Assembly (NCBI RefSeq): GCF_051106095.1
Contig: NC_135794.1
Span: forward strand, 25,918,747-25,982,746
Direction: 5' to 3'
Length of the DNA stretch: 64,000 nucleotides
DNA from: Pogona vitticeps
Lineage: Eukaryota; Chordata; Lepidosauria; Squamata; Agamidae
This document shows, piece after piece, positions 1 to 12,424 of this stretch. The notes beneath the pieces are model-generated. The model searched no databases and was not told the origin of the DNA. It saw only the letters and a program-made list of their open reading frames with translations. The stretch's first letter is position 1. Every line of letters starts with the position of its first letter. The position numbers and the translations under genes were made by a program.

Positions 1-244
1 AACAGCACGTAACAACGGCGGCGGCGGCAGTATATCAGTACAGTACTAGAATGGCACGGCCAGTTGTCCCTTTAGATTAACACTAAATTCCCATAATTAC
101 ATCCAAACCCATGGGGAAACATGTAATGTTACTGTTATGTACCATCAAGGCACACTGAACTCATGACAACCCTAACAATGTTTTCAAGGTATGCAAGATA
201 TTTAAGGAGTGGCTTTGCCACTGCCACTCACTATGGCAGAGAGG

Positions 245-300
245 GATTTGAACCCAGGTCTCTGCCCACGACATAACACTGGCTCTACACATAGGCTCCA
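245..300 (-). repeat. tRNA-derived SINE fragment, reversed
   Basis: The plus strand reads ggatttgaacccaggtctc followed by a degenerate cataacactggct. This is the reverse complement of the B-box and start region of a common reptile tRNA-derived SINE. Only the head is recognisable. Confidence 0.4.
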
Positions 301-2746
301 TTGCTTATAAAAGGGATCAAGCAATCCTCAGAGTTCTCTCTCATTTTGTCCTAAACACCTTTCAGGGATAGAGCAGCCAGAAAAACATCTTTCCTTCTAC
401 AACCGGAAGCAGCATCCCATCCCTGCATTTACCTGAGGCACCTGCAACTACAAGCACAGGCATTTTCACAAGAGCTGCCACCGCCCTGCTCAACAGGAAG
501 CAACTTCACCTGAAGCTCATAGGCTTTGTTTATTATTCATCACCCCAACTGGATTGAGCAGCTCTAACTGCAAAGTCTAAATGCAGACTATGCAAATTTC
601 CCAGCAAGCTAGTCCCACTATCTTGCTTGCTCCTTAGTAAGCGTGTGCAGGATTGCCACCTAAGCTTATTGCTCTAGCATAATCAACAGAACCATGATAG
701 GTAGTCCCGACAAGATTAAACCCACTGAACCAAAGGGCTGCATTGACTGTTAACCCACCATTCTGTAATCAGTTGATAAGTCTACTCTGATTGGAGCCAG
801 CAATAGGATTTGGGCTAGTCAAATCAGAATTTCGTGTTAGAAGAGATCAAAAAGTTAAAATGCAGCAGATCATTGAGCTCAAGCTGCAAAACGTGAGTTG
901 CTAGCACAAAATGTCTGCATTTCGCACCCCTGCCTTAAAACACACACAAGAAGTGGGTCTCTACATTCCCACAGCTCATCAGCCATTAGTCTTTCTTCAG
1001 CCTTATATTCTGACTCAAAACATTCATAGTAGCCTTTGATCAAGGCACGAGACTCTTGTACTTTGCCTGAAATCTGGGAATGCAGATGACCAGAAGAGAG
1101 AGGGAGTCATCTCCTTATCACTCTGTACCCACATTAAGCTTTGCATAATTTAAAATCAAGAGCTTCTTTTCCTATTTATTTGAAATATTTATCCTTACTT
1201 CAGAACATGCTTGCTTTTCTATCCCATCTACAACTTTAATCACTTGGTGACTAAGTCCAAATAATAATCACAAATGATTGTTGATAGAAAAAAACAAAGC
1301 ACCTTCTTCTGATATATAAGGTTTTCCTGATCTAACCTAGAAAGCCCATAATGCACAGACATGGAATGTTCCTCTCCTTACTGGCTGATGCAGCACGTTC
1401 CTGCCAGCCCCCGTATCAAACAGATGTCACTGCAGTTCAGCGGGGAGCTCTGCTTATCCCCTTGTCCTTCACTACTAATTGACAACTAATGGAAGTGGGC
1501 GATTGCAAGCTTGACTGCCTGCTTGCCCTACAGCTGCCCTGCAGGAAGTGGCACAGGTAAGCATCGCCGGCACAGCTTGTGCCTTCAAAAGAGCCTCTGG
1601 GGGCTGAATGTGGCAATGACGCCATACTTTGGCCCTTTGCGTTAAAAATAGATCCATTGATCCTTAAAATTACAGACCTTATTTGCTTTCAGCATAATAA
1701 CTGACACTGGAGGTCCCAACTTGACTGTGCTGCTGAGAAATGTAAAGCAGTTTGAAGCCCCTTTTAAGGCTGTTAGGTGTTTGCAAGCTTCTTAGAGAGA
1801 TCACTGTGTCAGTATTTCAAAATGCGGCTTTCTACAAGCAGTTCTAGATTATGGTTTCATCACTCCTCCTGCCACAATACTGGCTGCCTATTCTAGAGGC
1901 ACACTCATCATAAAGTGCCATTGTCTTTTCTCATCCTGCATCAGCTGTGAGTTACTCAAATCCTAAATATATGTCATCAAGCTTCTGGGTAGTAAAGGTC
2001 ATTGCAAAAATACCAAACCTTTGTTTCTATTGTAATACACTTTGCCATCTTTAATACTCCTACTTACAGTACTAACAACAACAACGAGAACAAGAGACTC
2101 TATGGCTCATCTACTTCAGCTCCCTTCATGGAGGTACATGAAGTAGTCAGTACCACCGAACAATGTAGGATGACTGAACACAGGTAAGTCTTCCGGAAAA
2201 ATCTGGTTCTCAGCATGTCCCACTGGCTTCTCTTATTTCACTGTCCAAGTGATGTTTAAAACTGTAAGCAAGAATGCCTCCTGACTGGAGCAGGGGAAAT
2301 GCCACTCTCCAAACCTTTAGGGTGAGCCCCCCCCCCCATCCTGGTCCACCAACCACTCTCATTACAACATTCATTGATTTAGTCAGTTAGTGGTTCATTT
2401 ATATACCACCCTATTAGTGTGATACAGTACTCTGGATGATTAACAAAATAAAGAAGCAAACAATAACAAACACACACAATAGTTCAAAGCAATCAAGTAC
2501 CTGTGCTCTCATACCTCCACTGTATTTAAGTGATGCCCTACAGATTACTAAGGGCCAAAATAACCAAGTTTAGGGTTCCCTAAAACAAGTTTCATGTTTT
2601 TAAACCTCCTCAACATCTAGTCCCCTTGTAGGTTTTTTAGCTACCTAAAATTATTTGTGTAATATAGGAAGTTAAGGCAGTACAATTTAATGGGGGGGAA
2701 TGAAGTTGGAGAGTCCTCACTGTTCTAGAAGATGCTATGAAAATTA

Positions 2747-2832
2747 GGCCATAATCCTACATATACTTACCAGAAAGTCCCATTAAACTCAATGTGATTT
2801 CTAAGCAGGCCTGTATAGGACTTCACAACTAA
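2747..2832. repeat. Palindromic MITE copy (amniote 'cccattgaactcaatggg' family)
   Basis: The segment follows a common reptile interspersed element: ataatcctacatatacttac, then a near-palindromic core around cccattaaactcaatg, then an inverted tail ending gtataggac. The inverted-repeat layout points to a non-autonomous DNA transposon. The family name is not asserted. Confidence 0.5.
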
Positions 2833-3574
2833 CTGAAAATACTTTTACAGTTTAAGAAAATCACCCAGACTTTGATAACATGATTTAAATTGGCAGCCAC
2901 AATTAACTGAACTTTAATCGCTTTGAGCAGCTCTTACAAGAGCTATGGGAAGGGTGACCTGGTACAAACAGACTGTCCTATCTGATCCACTGATTTCATC
3001 AACTAGCCACAAACACAATGTGAGGTGAGGCTGATAAAGATGGAAATGTTTGTGGGAACGGGTTTTAGCTGTTTTGCATGAGTTTCGAGGCTGTCCTTAT
3101 CTACCTCTGTGTCAGTCAGAGACTGTCATTGATAATTATCACCCCAGATTGCCATCTCGGCTTCTTGTTTGTAATGTTGCAACTGTATGACAATAGCCGA
3201 AGTACAGCACTCTTTTACACTTGAAATGATACTACCCATCTCCCCAACAAAGAGCGGGTTTCTAAAATCCCACCATCAGTCTCCATCGGCGGCCAGATCT
3301 CCAATGATGAAATAAAGCCAGTAGGTTTACACAACCACCCTGAAACAAACACACACACACCATACTCTACCCACTAGTTTCAGTAACCTTCGGTGGTGGA
3401 ACACAGCAATCTCCTCCCCAAGGGGCTGATCCTGGAGGGAGACTGATCCTGCACTCTTCGGGGTGCCCTTGCCACCCCTTGGAAAAAGCCTCTCGCCCAG
3501 GAACCCCCCAGCCCCCCCCCACACACACACAGACCCTCCTTGCCATCAAGGGACGCGTCCATGCCAGGCTTTAC

Positions 3575-3590
3575 CTCGGTCGGGCTTCAT
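3575..3590 (-). CDS. ATOSA: Candidate first coding exon of ATOSA (FAM214A), leftward
   Basis: On the minus strand an ATG at 3590 in a good context (A at -3) opens five codons, MKPDR, plus one base, followed by a strong splice donor (GACCGAG|GTAAAG). Vertebrate ATOSA proteins, as I recall them, begin MKPDRD. The leftover G of the sixth codon fits Asp, so sequence and splice phase both agree. The exon sits inside a CpG island downstream of a leftward TATA element. ATOSA is the homologue of Drosophila Atossa, a nuclear regulator of transcription. The rest of the gene would lie left of the window. Five residues are weak evidence; another gene with a similar start is possible. No other coding exon is visible. 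Confidence 0.5.
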
Positions 3591-4150
3591 GTTGAGTCCA
3601 GCCTTTCCTTTCCTGCCCAAGGGTCAACAAAGGAAGTCTTTTACGGGGGGGGGGGGGGGGACGGGGGGTGTCCTCCTCCTCCTCCTCCTCCTCTTTGTCC
3701 TCCTGCGGCCAGGCTGCCTCCAGCCGGATTCCTCTCCCTCTCCCTCTCCCTCGGTGTGTGTTGTTGACGGACGACGACGATGATGATGATGATGATGTCG
3801 TCGTCGTTGTGGGAAGGATTCAAAGCCAAGCCAGCCCCTCGTCCTTAACGGATCCTTCAGCAGAACCCGCGGCAGCCGGGCTGCTGCCTCCGCCGCCGCC
3901 GCCGCCGCCGCCAGGGCTTCATGGTCCGGGTAGAGGCGGGAGGGAGGGAGGGCGAGGGGGGGGCCCAGAAGCACTCCGGCCGGTGGGTCGGGGGGCGGGC
4001 GGGCAGGGGGCGGAGGGGCAGGGGCAGGAGAGGCTCAGCACGGCACGGCAGGGCAGGCAGGCGGCCCTTCTCTCCGTCAATCAGTCAGTCTCCCTCCCTC
4101 CCTCGGCCGGTCCCTCTGGCTGCCCCTTGCCCGGCGTCCTCCCTTGACGC
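3576..4150 (-). other. Predicted 5' UTR of the leftward gene, rich in simple repeats
   Basis: Between the TATA element and the candidate ATG the leftward transcript would carry (GCC)n near 3888-3912, (ATC)n near 3774-3800, GGGAGA repeats near 3728-3750, (GGA)n near 3672-3693 and a run of 16 C (plus-strand G, 3645-3660). The start of transcription is inferred from TATA spacing only; no intron was evident inside it. Confidence 0.4.
3857..3922 (-). other. Upstream ORF in the predicted 5' UTR
   Basis: A minus-strand ATG at 3922 opens a 21-codon frame (MKPW, then a run of arginines from the CGG repeat, ending GCRGFC and TGA at 3857). It ends before the candidate main start at 3590, so it would act as an upstream ORF if the transcript is as predicted. 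The arginine run follows directly from the trinucleotide repeat. Confidence 0.35.
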
Positions 4151-4173
4151 GGCGGCGGCGGCGGCGAAGCAAA

Positions 4174-4184
4174 CCTATTTATAA
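4174..4184 (-). promoter_or_regulatory. TATA-box-like element facing left (also a MEF2-type site)
   Basis: The minus strand reads TTATAAATAGG, a close match to the extended TATA consensus. It would place initiation near 4145-4155. The same bases (CTATTTATAA on the plus strand) also fit the MEF2 consensus, so muscle or neuron regulation is an alternative reading. Confidence 0.5.
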
Positions 4185-5679
4185 CCGGCGGGGGCCGAAG
4201 CGCAGACAACAAAAGCTGGCCCTCCCTCCCCCGCCGGCCCTCCCGCCTCGCCCTCCTCTTTCCCTCCCACGCGCTCGCGGGGGCCCCTCCCTCGCCTTCC
4301 CTGAATCACCCCCGGGGCATTTCTCCCCCCCCCCGCCCAGCCCGCGGCCCCAAAAACCGCCGCTCCCCTCCTCTGCCCTCCGCGCCGGCCTCCCCGGAGC
4401 CGGTCCCGCCGGGGGGGGGGGGGAGAAGAAAGGGGGAGAGAGAGAGAGACGGGCACCGGTCAGCAGACCCTCCCGCGCAAGGCCTCCTCGGCCTCTCCTC
4501 CGCCCGGGCGGCTCTGGCCGGAGAGCGGAGGGGAAGGACGCGGGACCGAGCCGCGCCCCCGCGCAGTCACACGGCGGCGACACTCGAGACGCGCGGGTCA
4601 AGCGAAGAAGCCGCCGCCGCCGCCGCTCTTGCTCCCCGCGAGGCCGCCGCCGCCGCCGCCGCCGCCGCCACGGCCGCCGAGGCTCCCCCCCGAGGGCTCC
4701 CCATGCCTCTTGGCCGCCGCCCCCGCCGCCGCCGGTGCTGCTGCCCCTGCTCCCTTTACCGGGCCGCCGCTTGAGAGTCTCCCCCCCCCGCCCCCCGCAG
4801 CCGAGCGGGTGGAAGGCTCCGCCCCGGGAACCCCTCCCGCCTCCGCCGCCTCCGCCGGGAGGTCTCCGCCCCGCCTGGCGCGCAGGGCTGAGGAGGAGGA
4901 GGAGGAGGAGGCCCTCCGGGTCCGCTCCCGGGTCGGGCCGGCATCGCCCTGTCAAAAGCACCGCCGAGGTCACGCGGCCCGGCGGGAGCCAATCGCCTCC
5001 TCCCGTCGGCCGGGCGCTTCCGCCTCTCGCCTCTCCGAGGCCCTGCGTCGCCACGGCAACCGGAGGCTTTGGGGCCCGGCCGGGCCTGCCGCCAACCCGG
5101 GGGCCCCCAGCCTTTGCCGGCTTCCCGCCTCGGCGTGGCTTTGGCCCTTGGCTCCTTGAAGGGGAGGGGAGAAGAGGGCGGCCCCCTCACCGAAGGCTCG
5201 CTCCGCTTCCCAGCCCTTCCTTGCTCGGAGCACCCTCGGCGTCGCTCCTCCAACCTGCCGGGAGCCATAGAAAGGTGCTCGGGCAGAGGTGAGGGTGGCC
5301 AGGAATCCGCCGGGGATCCCCAGCATCCTCCGCCTCCTCGTGAGGAGCTCCTCTTCAGAACCCCCTTTCTCGCTTCGTGGCCCTGCTCTGACTTGCTGAG
5401 CGACCACTTTACGAAAACTGTTCACTAGGACGGCCAAGGAAGGGACACTGTGGTTTCTTGCCATGCTTAACGTCGTGGCTCCTTCTCTTAAGTGAGGTGG
5501 TGCATTAAATCTCAGATAATGAGCCCAGGTTGGCAACCAAGACTATAGCTCTCTGCCCACTTACGCGGGAACAAATTGGATGGCAATCCGAAGGGCTTGC
5601 ATCTCTACATGGACCCTGCTTAGAACAGCTCCGTCAGTCAGTAGATAAGGAGTTCAAGGAGAGATTTCACCCTTACTCC

Positions 5680-5770
5680 TCCCCACCGAGTTTTCCATGT
5701 TGAGCAGGGATTAGAACCCAGCTCTCCTGACTCCTGGTCTGACTTGGTCTCTACTGCGCCACACTGACTT
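5680..5770 (-). repeat. tRNA-derived SINE fragment, reversed
   Basis: The reverse complement reads agtcagtgtggcgcagtag and continues to a B-box-like gctgggttctaatccctgc. This is the head of a tRNA-derived SINE common in reptile genomes. Confidence 0.55.
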
Positions 5771-6615
5771 TCGGATATTTTTGACTTCATGCCGAAAAAG
5801 ATGCGCAGAAGAGGTTCATACATAATTTAAATCTGGGGTCAGCCCTCAGGCGAACTATTGCCAGGAGGGAGCTGCCTGCCTGCTTAACTCTTCCAGATCC
5901 CCCACCCTCGGTGCCTCTTTGTCCTCTATGACACTGCAATCACTTTTAAGCAATGAGTGCTTGAACTGTGGTGGTTGTGGGGGGGGGGAGGGAGAAGAGC
6001 AACAGTGCCTTGTTCAGTGGACCGAAGAGCCCACCAGCAGGACAGCCAGCGGCCACAGGATGCTTCTGGCCCAGGGTTCCAACCTTAGAAAGCCCACGCC
6101 TGCCTAAAGAGTCCCCGTGCGGTCAGAGCAGGGGTTTGGGTACGTAAAAGAGCGTTTTCTTGGGTGAAAGGTTTTTCAAAGCATTTGTCTGTGAATTCAT
6201 TGGGACCTGTTCTAAACCGACAAAGTGCGTAAAAAGCTGACACAGAAACAGACAGAATGTTTTGCCTTCAGAGTGGCTATGGATGCCCACCGCTGCCCTT
6301 GTGGAACATCTTTGGACCACAGTTCAGATTTCAGTCTGCCGTGGTTTTGCAAGGCTGGTTGGTGGGTCTGTTTGCTCATATGGGGCAGGTTAATGATCAC
6401 ACCACCGGGTAACAGAAAATAAGCAATGCTATCAGGTGGCCACAGAGTTTGGCTGACCCCAGCGTCTTTGCCCAGGACGCCTTCCCTGCTGAAAGGATGG
6501 GGCCTTCCCAGAGCTTTTAAACATCTGGGGGATATAGTTCTGCTCTTTCTGGGAGCTGTCACCCCAAAATGTAAATTCCCAAGTTCTAGTCTTTTCTCTG
6601 ACTTCTTGCCAAATG

Positions 6616-6660
6616 GTGTGTGTGTGTGTGTGCGCGCGCGCGCACACACATGTGCACGCT
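6616..6660. repeat. (GT)n(GC)n(CA)n alternating purine-pyrimidine tract
   Basis: A GT run passes into GC repeats and then ACACACATGTGCACGC. Alternation is strict and partly palindromic, a typical Z-DNA or cruciform-prone microsatellite. Confidence 0.85.
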
Positions 6661-7674
6661 TGTGTAAAAAGGGTGCAAGAACTGGTGGACAGTATTAAAA
6701 GGGCCTTTTCTCCTCTCTGCCCTGTTGACTTAACCAAGGACATGATTGGTAGCTACTGGGTGGTCCTCTGGTGCTACTGCTTTGGAAGGCGAGGGCCAGG
6801 CTGTGGTCCTCCAAGGCCGCAGAAGATTTAGTCTTCCCAGGACTTCCAGCTTGCTTCTAGAAGTTGAGGCACTCTCCGTAATGTGTAAAATGTGTAATAG
6901 AAAGCCTGTTTCTATCCGCCTTGCAAGCAAACATAGATATAAATCCTTCCCCTTTTACCATTTGAAAGGTATTCTTGGGAAAGAAGGGTGATAACATTCC
7001 AGGAAGCATACTAGAGAGAACCAGAACAGTAGAAATAGAAACAACATATGCCTGTTTTTCATGGAAACTTTGGGGTATTCATAATTCCTACCTTGTCATT
7101 TATTAGTTATGTTGTGGAGTTCCATGGACTGACAAATGTTGACAGATGGCTTTATTTTGCAACACATCATTTTTCAAATGTGCCATCCTCCTCCTGGCTC
7201 TGGTCCAAAACATTCAAAAGAAAAACGTTGGTGCAGCCATGAGGGGGGAGGGCTTCCCTCTGTGGGGTTTGGGCTCCTGACCTGCTCTGCATAGCTGGAG
7301 GCCAGTTCAAAAGTGGGAACTGTCCCACCTGAACTGAGGATGAGGTCTAGCTGAAATATACAGCAGGAGGGACATTTTGCGCACAGGCCAGGAGTCAGGC
7401 CAGCCCAGCTGTGGTTCTCCCAAAGGAGAGGTTTTTAGTTGCTTGGTAAGGCGGCTGAAACCTGGGTGGGACAGATCCCATTCATTCAGACAGAGAATGC
7501 AGTAAAGTGTAACAAGGCAGGCAAAGAGCTGAGATGTCTTCAAAGCAATAAAACCATCTGGCCCCAGGGACATGCAAAGTGAATCATCACTATGCAAAAA
7601 GCAGGGATGCTGTGGTTGCCACGATTAACTTTTGTTTGCCTCTTAACTGGGGCAACTGACAAAGTCAATACGTG

Positions 7675-8010
7675 CTGGGCTGTTTAACTTCGGGAAGGGG
7701 GCATATCGGTCATGATGGAGAAGTATAAAATTATGCACAAATTGGAAAAGGTAGGTTGGAAGAAACTTTTCTCTCTCCCCAGAAATGGGAAAACCCGTTA
7801 GAGTCACCAGTGCCCTAAAGCTGAGTAAAGGAAGATTTGCAACAGCTAAAAGGGTATGTTTCTTCATACACTGCAGAGCTAACCTGTAGAACTCACTGCC
7901 ACAAGATGGACTGATGGCTGGCAATGGGGACAGCTTTAGATGAGGACGGGAGACTCATGGAGGAGAGCTGCTAGTAAAGATGGCCCTCCAGGACCTCTCA
8001 TAGAGAAGGC
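7675..8010 (+). repeat. CR1/L3-group LINE 3' fragment
   Basis: The segment follows the familiar non-LTR element 3' region: ggagaag..aaaattatgca, ttttctctctcccc, gtagaactcactgccacaaga, then tcatggaggagagctgcta. It is diverged with no intact frame. The family assignment rests on these words from memory, not on an alignment. Confidence 0.5.
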
Positions 8011-8261
8011 AGCCTGTCTCTATCCATCAGTCAGGAAAGAAGAAAGGCCGGCAGGCCGGTGCAGCCCTTGTGGGCCACCCGGAGTCGACAGGGTTGCCCA
8101 TTGAGTTGACAGATTGACAGACCCGGGAGGCCCCCTTTGGACTGACCCTGCGTCAGGACTCTTACGCTCTTCTTTAAATAGAAGTGTGAGGGATCCCTGT
8201 CGAAAGCAAGGGTGAGGGCATCTCAGGTCCTCCGCGTACTTTTGGACTCTGTCTCCCATCA

Positions 8262-8340
8262 TTTCTTAAAAATAACTGCTAGCGGGGGATGATGGGAGCT
8301 GAAGCTCAACCCATCCAGAGAGCACCAGGCTGAGGAAAGC
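8262..8340. repeat. Palindromic MITE fragment ('gatgggagttgtagtcc' family)
   Basis: gggggatgatgggagctgaa, then ctcaacccatccagagagcaccaggctgagg, matches one arm of a common lizard hairpin element (tgatgggagttgtagtcc ... tctggagggc). Confidence 0.5.
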
Positions 8341-11084
8341 AGGGCCAAGCACTTACTCTCACAAAAGCCACCTTTGTATGTGTTTTCTGTACTCATGGCA
8401 GAGGAGGTTCTGCTGGCATCAGCAGTGTAAAATACTATATATTTATCAGTGTGAGATATTTATAAAAACAGGTGTTTTCAATCCGTGCCTATAATGTATG
8501 GATCTTCTGGATCCCACAAAATGGCTGTGTGAATCAGCTGGCAGCTAGTGTGTGCTTCTGAAGAACCAATCAGACAGTCCTCACAGGTTCACACTGTAAT
8601 CAGTGAAACGGGCTTTAATGCTTTAAGATGCCACCGTTGCCTTTGCTGCAAAAGGTCAGCCTGACTGCCCTTTTGGAGATCATTATCATGTGAAAGTGAA
8701 GCATTCTGCACAGGGGGGTGCAGATATTGTAGCCATGGAAGCTATGGTTGCCTTTAGAAGAAACTGTTGATGACCCTTTTATGGGATGACATCTCATCCT
8801 TCGTGATCTGCCTTCCCACAACAGCTGCTGCTCTACTAAGAAGTGAAGGAGGGACCTTCTAGCCGTGAGTCATTCTGTGATAAAAGCACAACTAACCATG
8901 TGGTAATTAGCACAGTTCCCTTCACCCCCATCCATCCTGATTGATGCAACTGCCAGCTTTTGTCCTTAGTTGAGGAGGAGGGCTGGCAAATGGTTGCTGG
9001 GCTTTTAAGTTGATGAAAAAGTTGATGAACCAGGAGCACATGAGGTGGTGAGTGTGGCTGAGGGTCCCTGGGAGCCAGCCTGACTCTTCATGGGACCCGA
9101 CGGTGGCAGAGGGCTGCTTCTCAGCGCGTATATCTGCCGCTGTCTTCCAGGAGAAGGTCCCCTTCGTCTGCCGCTTGCTCCTTGGCAAGACAGAGCCTCC
9201 GAAAGGGAGCCTATTGTCCTCTGATAGTCACACCAAAAGACCCACCAGCATGGTTGCCACGGGCTTCACTCCCATGCTGTGTCTTGTCATAGGGGCAGAA
9301 AACAACTCGGGGTCTGTTGGTGGACCTTGCCCTCCTGTGTGTCTCACTCGTGGCCCTGCTTGCACTTTCCAGTCTCTTCCAAGGGACGAGGTGTCAGCCA
9401 CTTCCACCCAAGCTCCTCAGGAGAACCTTCGCTGGGTGGTTGACACGTATTTCCTCACGGCGTCCCCATTTCCCTCCTGCTGGCACTGGGCCTGCCATCC
9501 TAAGCCAGTCACTCTGGTCCAGTGGGGTTCACTTTCAAGGAAGCTTCCCTGCAATCCAGTCAGAAGTGTCCTCAAAGCTCAGCACACCGTAATTAGCTCC
9601 CTTCTCATCTGCTCCACTAAACTAGCCAACTCCCTTTCCACCTGCCTGGCCTAATTAATAACCTTGCATCTGCATATTAATCTTCTAATGTAGACCGGAC
9701 TCCGGCTCGTTGCCTATGCACTTTAGTTCCCAGTTCAGAGGCAGTCTGCGCAGAGGGGTGGATTGGCTGCTTTGACATCCGTCCTGTCTGAAGCGCCGCC
9801 AGCTGGTTTCTGCTGACTTAACAAAAGAGGAAGCAAAGGGACAGCGGAAGACTCTCTGGCCCGCCCTGTGGCACAGCAGGCCCTCCGTGTGCCTGCCAAG
9901 GGCCCTGCCTTGCATCCCCAGCAGCCGCCAGGAAGGAAGGGAAAGACCCCGATGGGCCCAGGTGACGGAGGACTCCCCTGCTGGACAGGCCCTGTTGCGG
10001 GAGAGGAGGTTCCCCGTGAACTAAAGCGGGGGTCTCGTCCTACGGAAACACCCCCCCGTCGGAACTGCCCTGTTTCACTGCCATCTCAGCTGTTTATTCA
10101 TTCCCTGCCTCTTTCCCGGATCAGGACCCAAAGCAACTCATCGCATGAATTAAAAGCTGATGCGGCTGGAACGCAGTGTTAGCACGTGATTCAATCAGTT
10201 ATCATTTGAAAAACAAGCACCAAGATAAAATAATGTTAAAACTATTTAAAAACACCAAAAGAAAAAAATGCCGCAGCACACACCAGCCCTCCCCCCCCCC
10301 CCGCGCATCAAAAGGCCCTTCTTCAGAAGCTGGTTGGAAGCCGAAGGTTTCCCTGGATGGAAAGAGAGCTTGGCCTGCAGGTGGGAGGGGGTCACAGAGG
10401 GGAGAAAGTCCTGTTTAACTTATTGGACACACTTCTGGGCAGACACGTTTCAGACGGTGCTACAGCAACTCGAGCCAGATTAAAAGGAGTGGTTACGGTT
10501 GCCTGCCGTGAAGGAGAAGGACCTAGATCTGGATTGCTACCATGGTGTAATGTTTTGTGCTAGAACAACCTTGTCAGTCCACTCACCTCCTCCACAAAAT
10601 CCTGGCCGAGTTGCAACTGTGCCAAGTGGCCCTGGATTTCCCAACGGCAGTCTCTCGTACGGGGACCGAGAAGTGACCAAGAACAACCTAGATAATAAAT
10701 GTGTCTGCAAAAACATGTTTGCTACCTTCATATTTTTTAGGTGTACGCTCAAACCATCGGAAGCACACACTAAAACATGTGATACATGACGTCTCATGGT
10801 GATTAGTTTTTTCCTGGCCTGCTCGTTTGCTTGATTGTTGTAGGAATAACATGGCAATTGTCTTTACTTCATATGTCCCAAGGAGCTGAGCCATAGTGCA
10901 GAGAACAGCTTTTGAAGCTGGAATTAAGCCCCGGATAATGTGTTCAGGAAAGTCTGAATAGGAACCATGGGCAAGGAGGAAAAGGGCGGGACATGATTCA
11001 TCATCCACAAAAGCAGTTTCATAACTTCATGGAATAGATTTTCTGACATTGTGCTGTAATAGGCTGGAACCCTGTTGCTTAGTA

Positions 11085-11300
11085 TAGTAAGTCACAACGA
11101 CGGTGTTTGTGTGCCTTCAAGTCAGAACAGACTCACAGCAACCCTCCGAGGGCTTTCAAGTTTAAAAATGAGTTATTCAAGGAGAGGTTTTACCAGTTCC
11201 ACCTCATCCCCCAGTGAGGTTCCAGGGCTGAGTGGGGGTTCCATCCCAAGGCCTGCTGAGCCCGAGTCCCTCACTTTATCCACTCCTGCCACACTGGATA
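11085..11300 (-). repeat. Degenerate amniote interspersed repeat with reversed SINE head
   Basis: The segment begins gtgccttcaagtcagaacag and ends with a reversed SINE-type stretch (gggttccatcccaaggcctg ... cactcctgccacactgga). It is a diverged composite of common reptile repeats. Confidence 0.45.
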
Positions 11301-12424
11301 TCCCACAACGAGAGCAGGCCCTTCCAATCAGTGGGGATGTGGTGAGTCCACTCCTTGATCAGGGCCGCTGATTCAAAGAGGAGGCCCACTTCGGTGGCCG
11401 CTTGCTGATGCCAGAAGAAGGCCCTGTTCTCGCCCCCTCGGGACCCGAGTCCCCGCTGCTTTATCGGCTGGAAGACGGTCTTCGAGATAGGCTGGACCCA
11501 AGCTGGAGAGGGCTTGAGCCATTATAAGTGGCACCTTGAATTGTGCCTCCTGGAAAGGAACCTGCCCTCGCAAGACATGCTGAGTTGCTCTAAGATTTAG
11601 CACAAAATGTCTTTTGTCGTCGTTCACTTTCAGTTGTCTTTCTTCTTTAATCAAGATGTTGCCACTTAGAATAGAATGTTCTGCTTCTATAAAACAAATT
11701 AGCTATGATTTAGTCCCAGCTCACATATGTATGTGCGTGCGCGCGCACCCATCACGTCTTTAGTGAACCACTTATTGTAGTCAAGAACCTTACACAAGGA
11801 ATCGATGGTGTTAAATGACAAGCAACCATGTTTTCTTCCCTTGCGTAACTGCTGCTTGTTGGAGCTCTGAGTCAATAAGATAAGAAGTCTTTCCAGAAAC
11901 CACATTGGCTAAAAGCCCAAAACATTGAAATAAAACAAAACAACATCTGAGTTTTCTGTGAATTACACAAGGGCTTGCTCCTGCAATGTGCATCGCTCAA
12001 CATATACCCAACAAGCCTCTTGACCAGATGCCACGATGCAGAGTTCCAAAAGGTACCGATTGCACCGGGCATGGGGATGCCCCTGCTAGGAATGCTTCCC
12101 TTCAGTCCTGGAAGACCCAGGCTGGCTTGTTTGCTCCCTGTCCTGCGCGTCCCTGTCAGCACCCTCCTCTTACTAACAGCTTAAGCAGTCTATTAATTGC
12201 ACCTCAGCATTGAGGTTGTCTGTGGCATGGTGATGTTTTCATTTGTGAGACAGGAAATAGGAAATGAAGCACACAGACACGCAAAGCAAGGCAGGCAGGT
12301 GTACATACCTAAGTTGTTCTTAACATCACTGTGTGAACCGTCTCTCCTCCCAGAAGCTGGGGAGCGGGATCTTTAGGCCCACAAGGATTCTTTAAGAAGG
12401 AGGCTGGGTGAAGAAGCAGGTGAG

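Larger units (their letters stand above)
1..3574 (-). other. Probable first intron of the leftward gene; no coding exon seen
   Basis: If the leftward transcript from the 3.6-5.4 kb CpG island is real, this AT-richer stretch is the start of its first intron. It holds old repeat pieces: a reversed tRNA-type SINE tail near 245-300 and a palindromic MITE copy near 2747-2832. A LINE-3'-end-like motif (tttatataccaccct) lies near 2397. No open frame with splice sites or recognisable protein similarity was found. The stretch around 3050-3200 is unique-looking, with GATA-like and homeodomain-like words, and could be an intronic regulatory element; that is only a guess. Confidence 0.45.
3640..5360. promoter_or_regulatory. 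CpG island / promoter region 1
   Basis: This is dense CpG sequence with GC boxes, GCC repeats and an RFX/X-box-like word gtcgccacggcaac near 5047. It falls off sharply on both sides. It drives the predicted leftward transcript. A rightward transcript is possible, since a donor-like gcagaggtgagg occurs at about 5283-5294, but no product can be supported. Confidence 0.8.

Noticed and set aside
4144-5292. 382-codon plus-strand frame in the first CpG island
   Set aside because: Same composition artefact: Arg/Pro runs from GC repeats, no recognisable domain, and an equally long frame on the opposite strand.
9052-9654. 200-codon plus-strand frame in the intergenic region
   Set aside because: No domain, no repeat origin, no nearby splice or promoter signal, and ordinary composition. 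It is within chance expectation for this GC content, though a non-coding RNA cannot be excluded.
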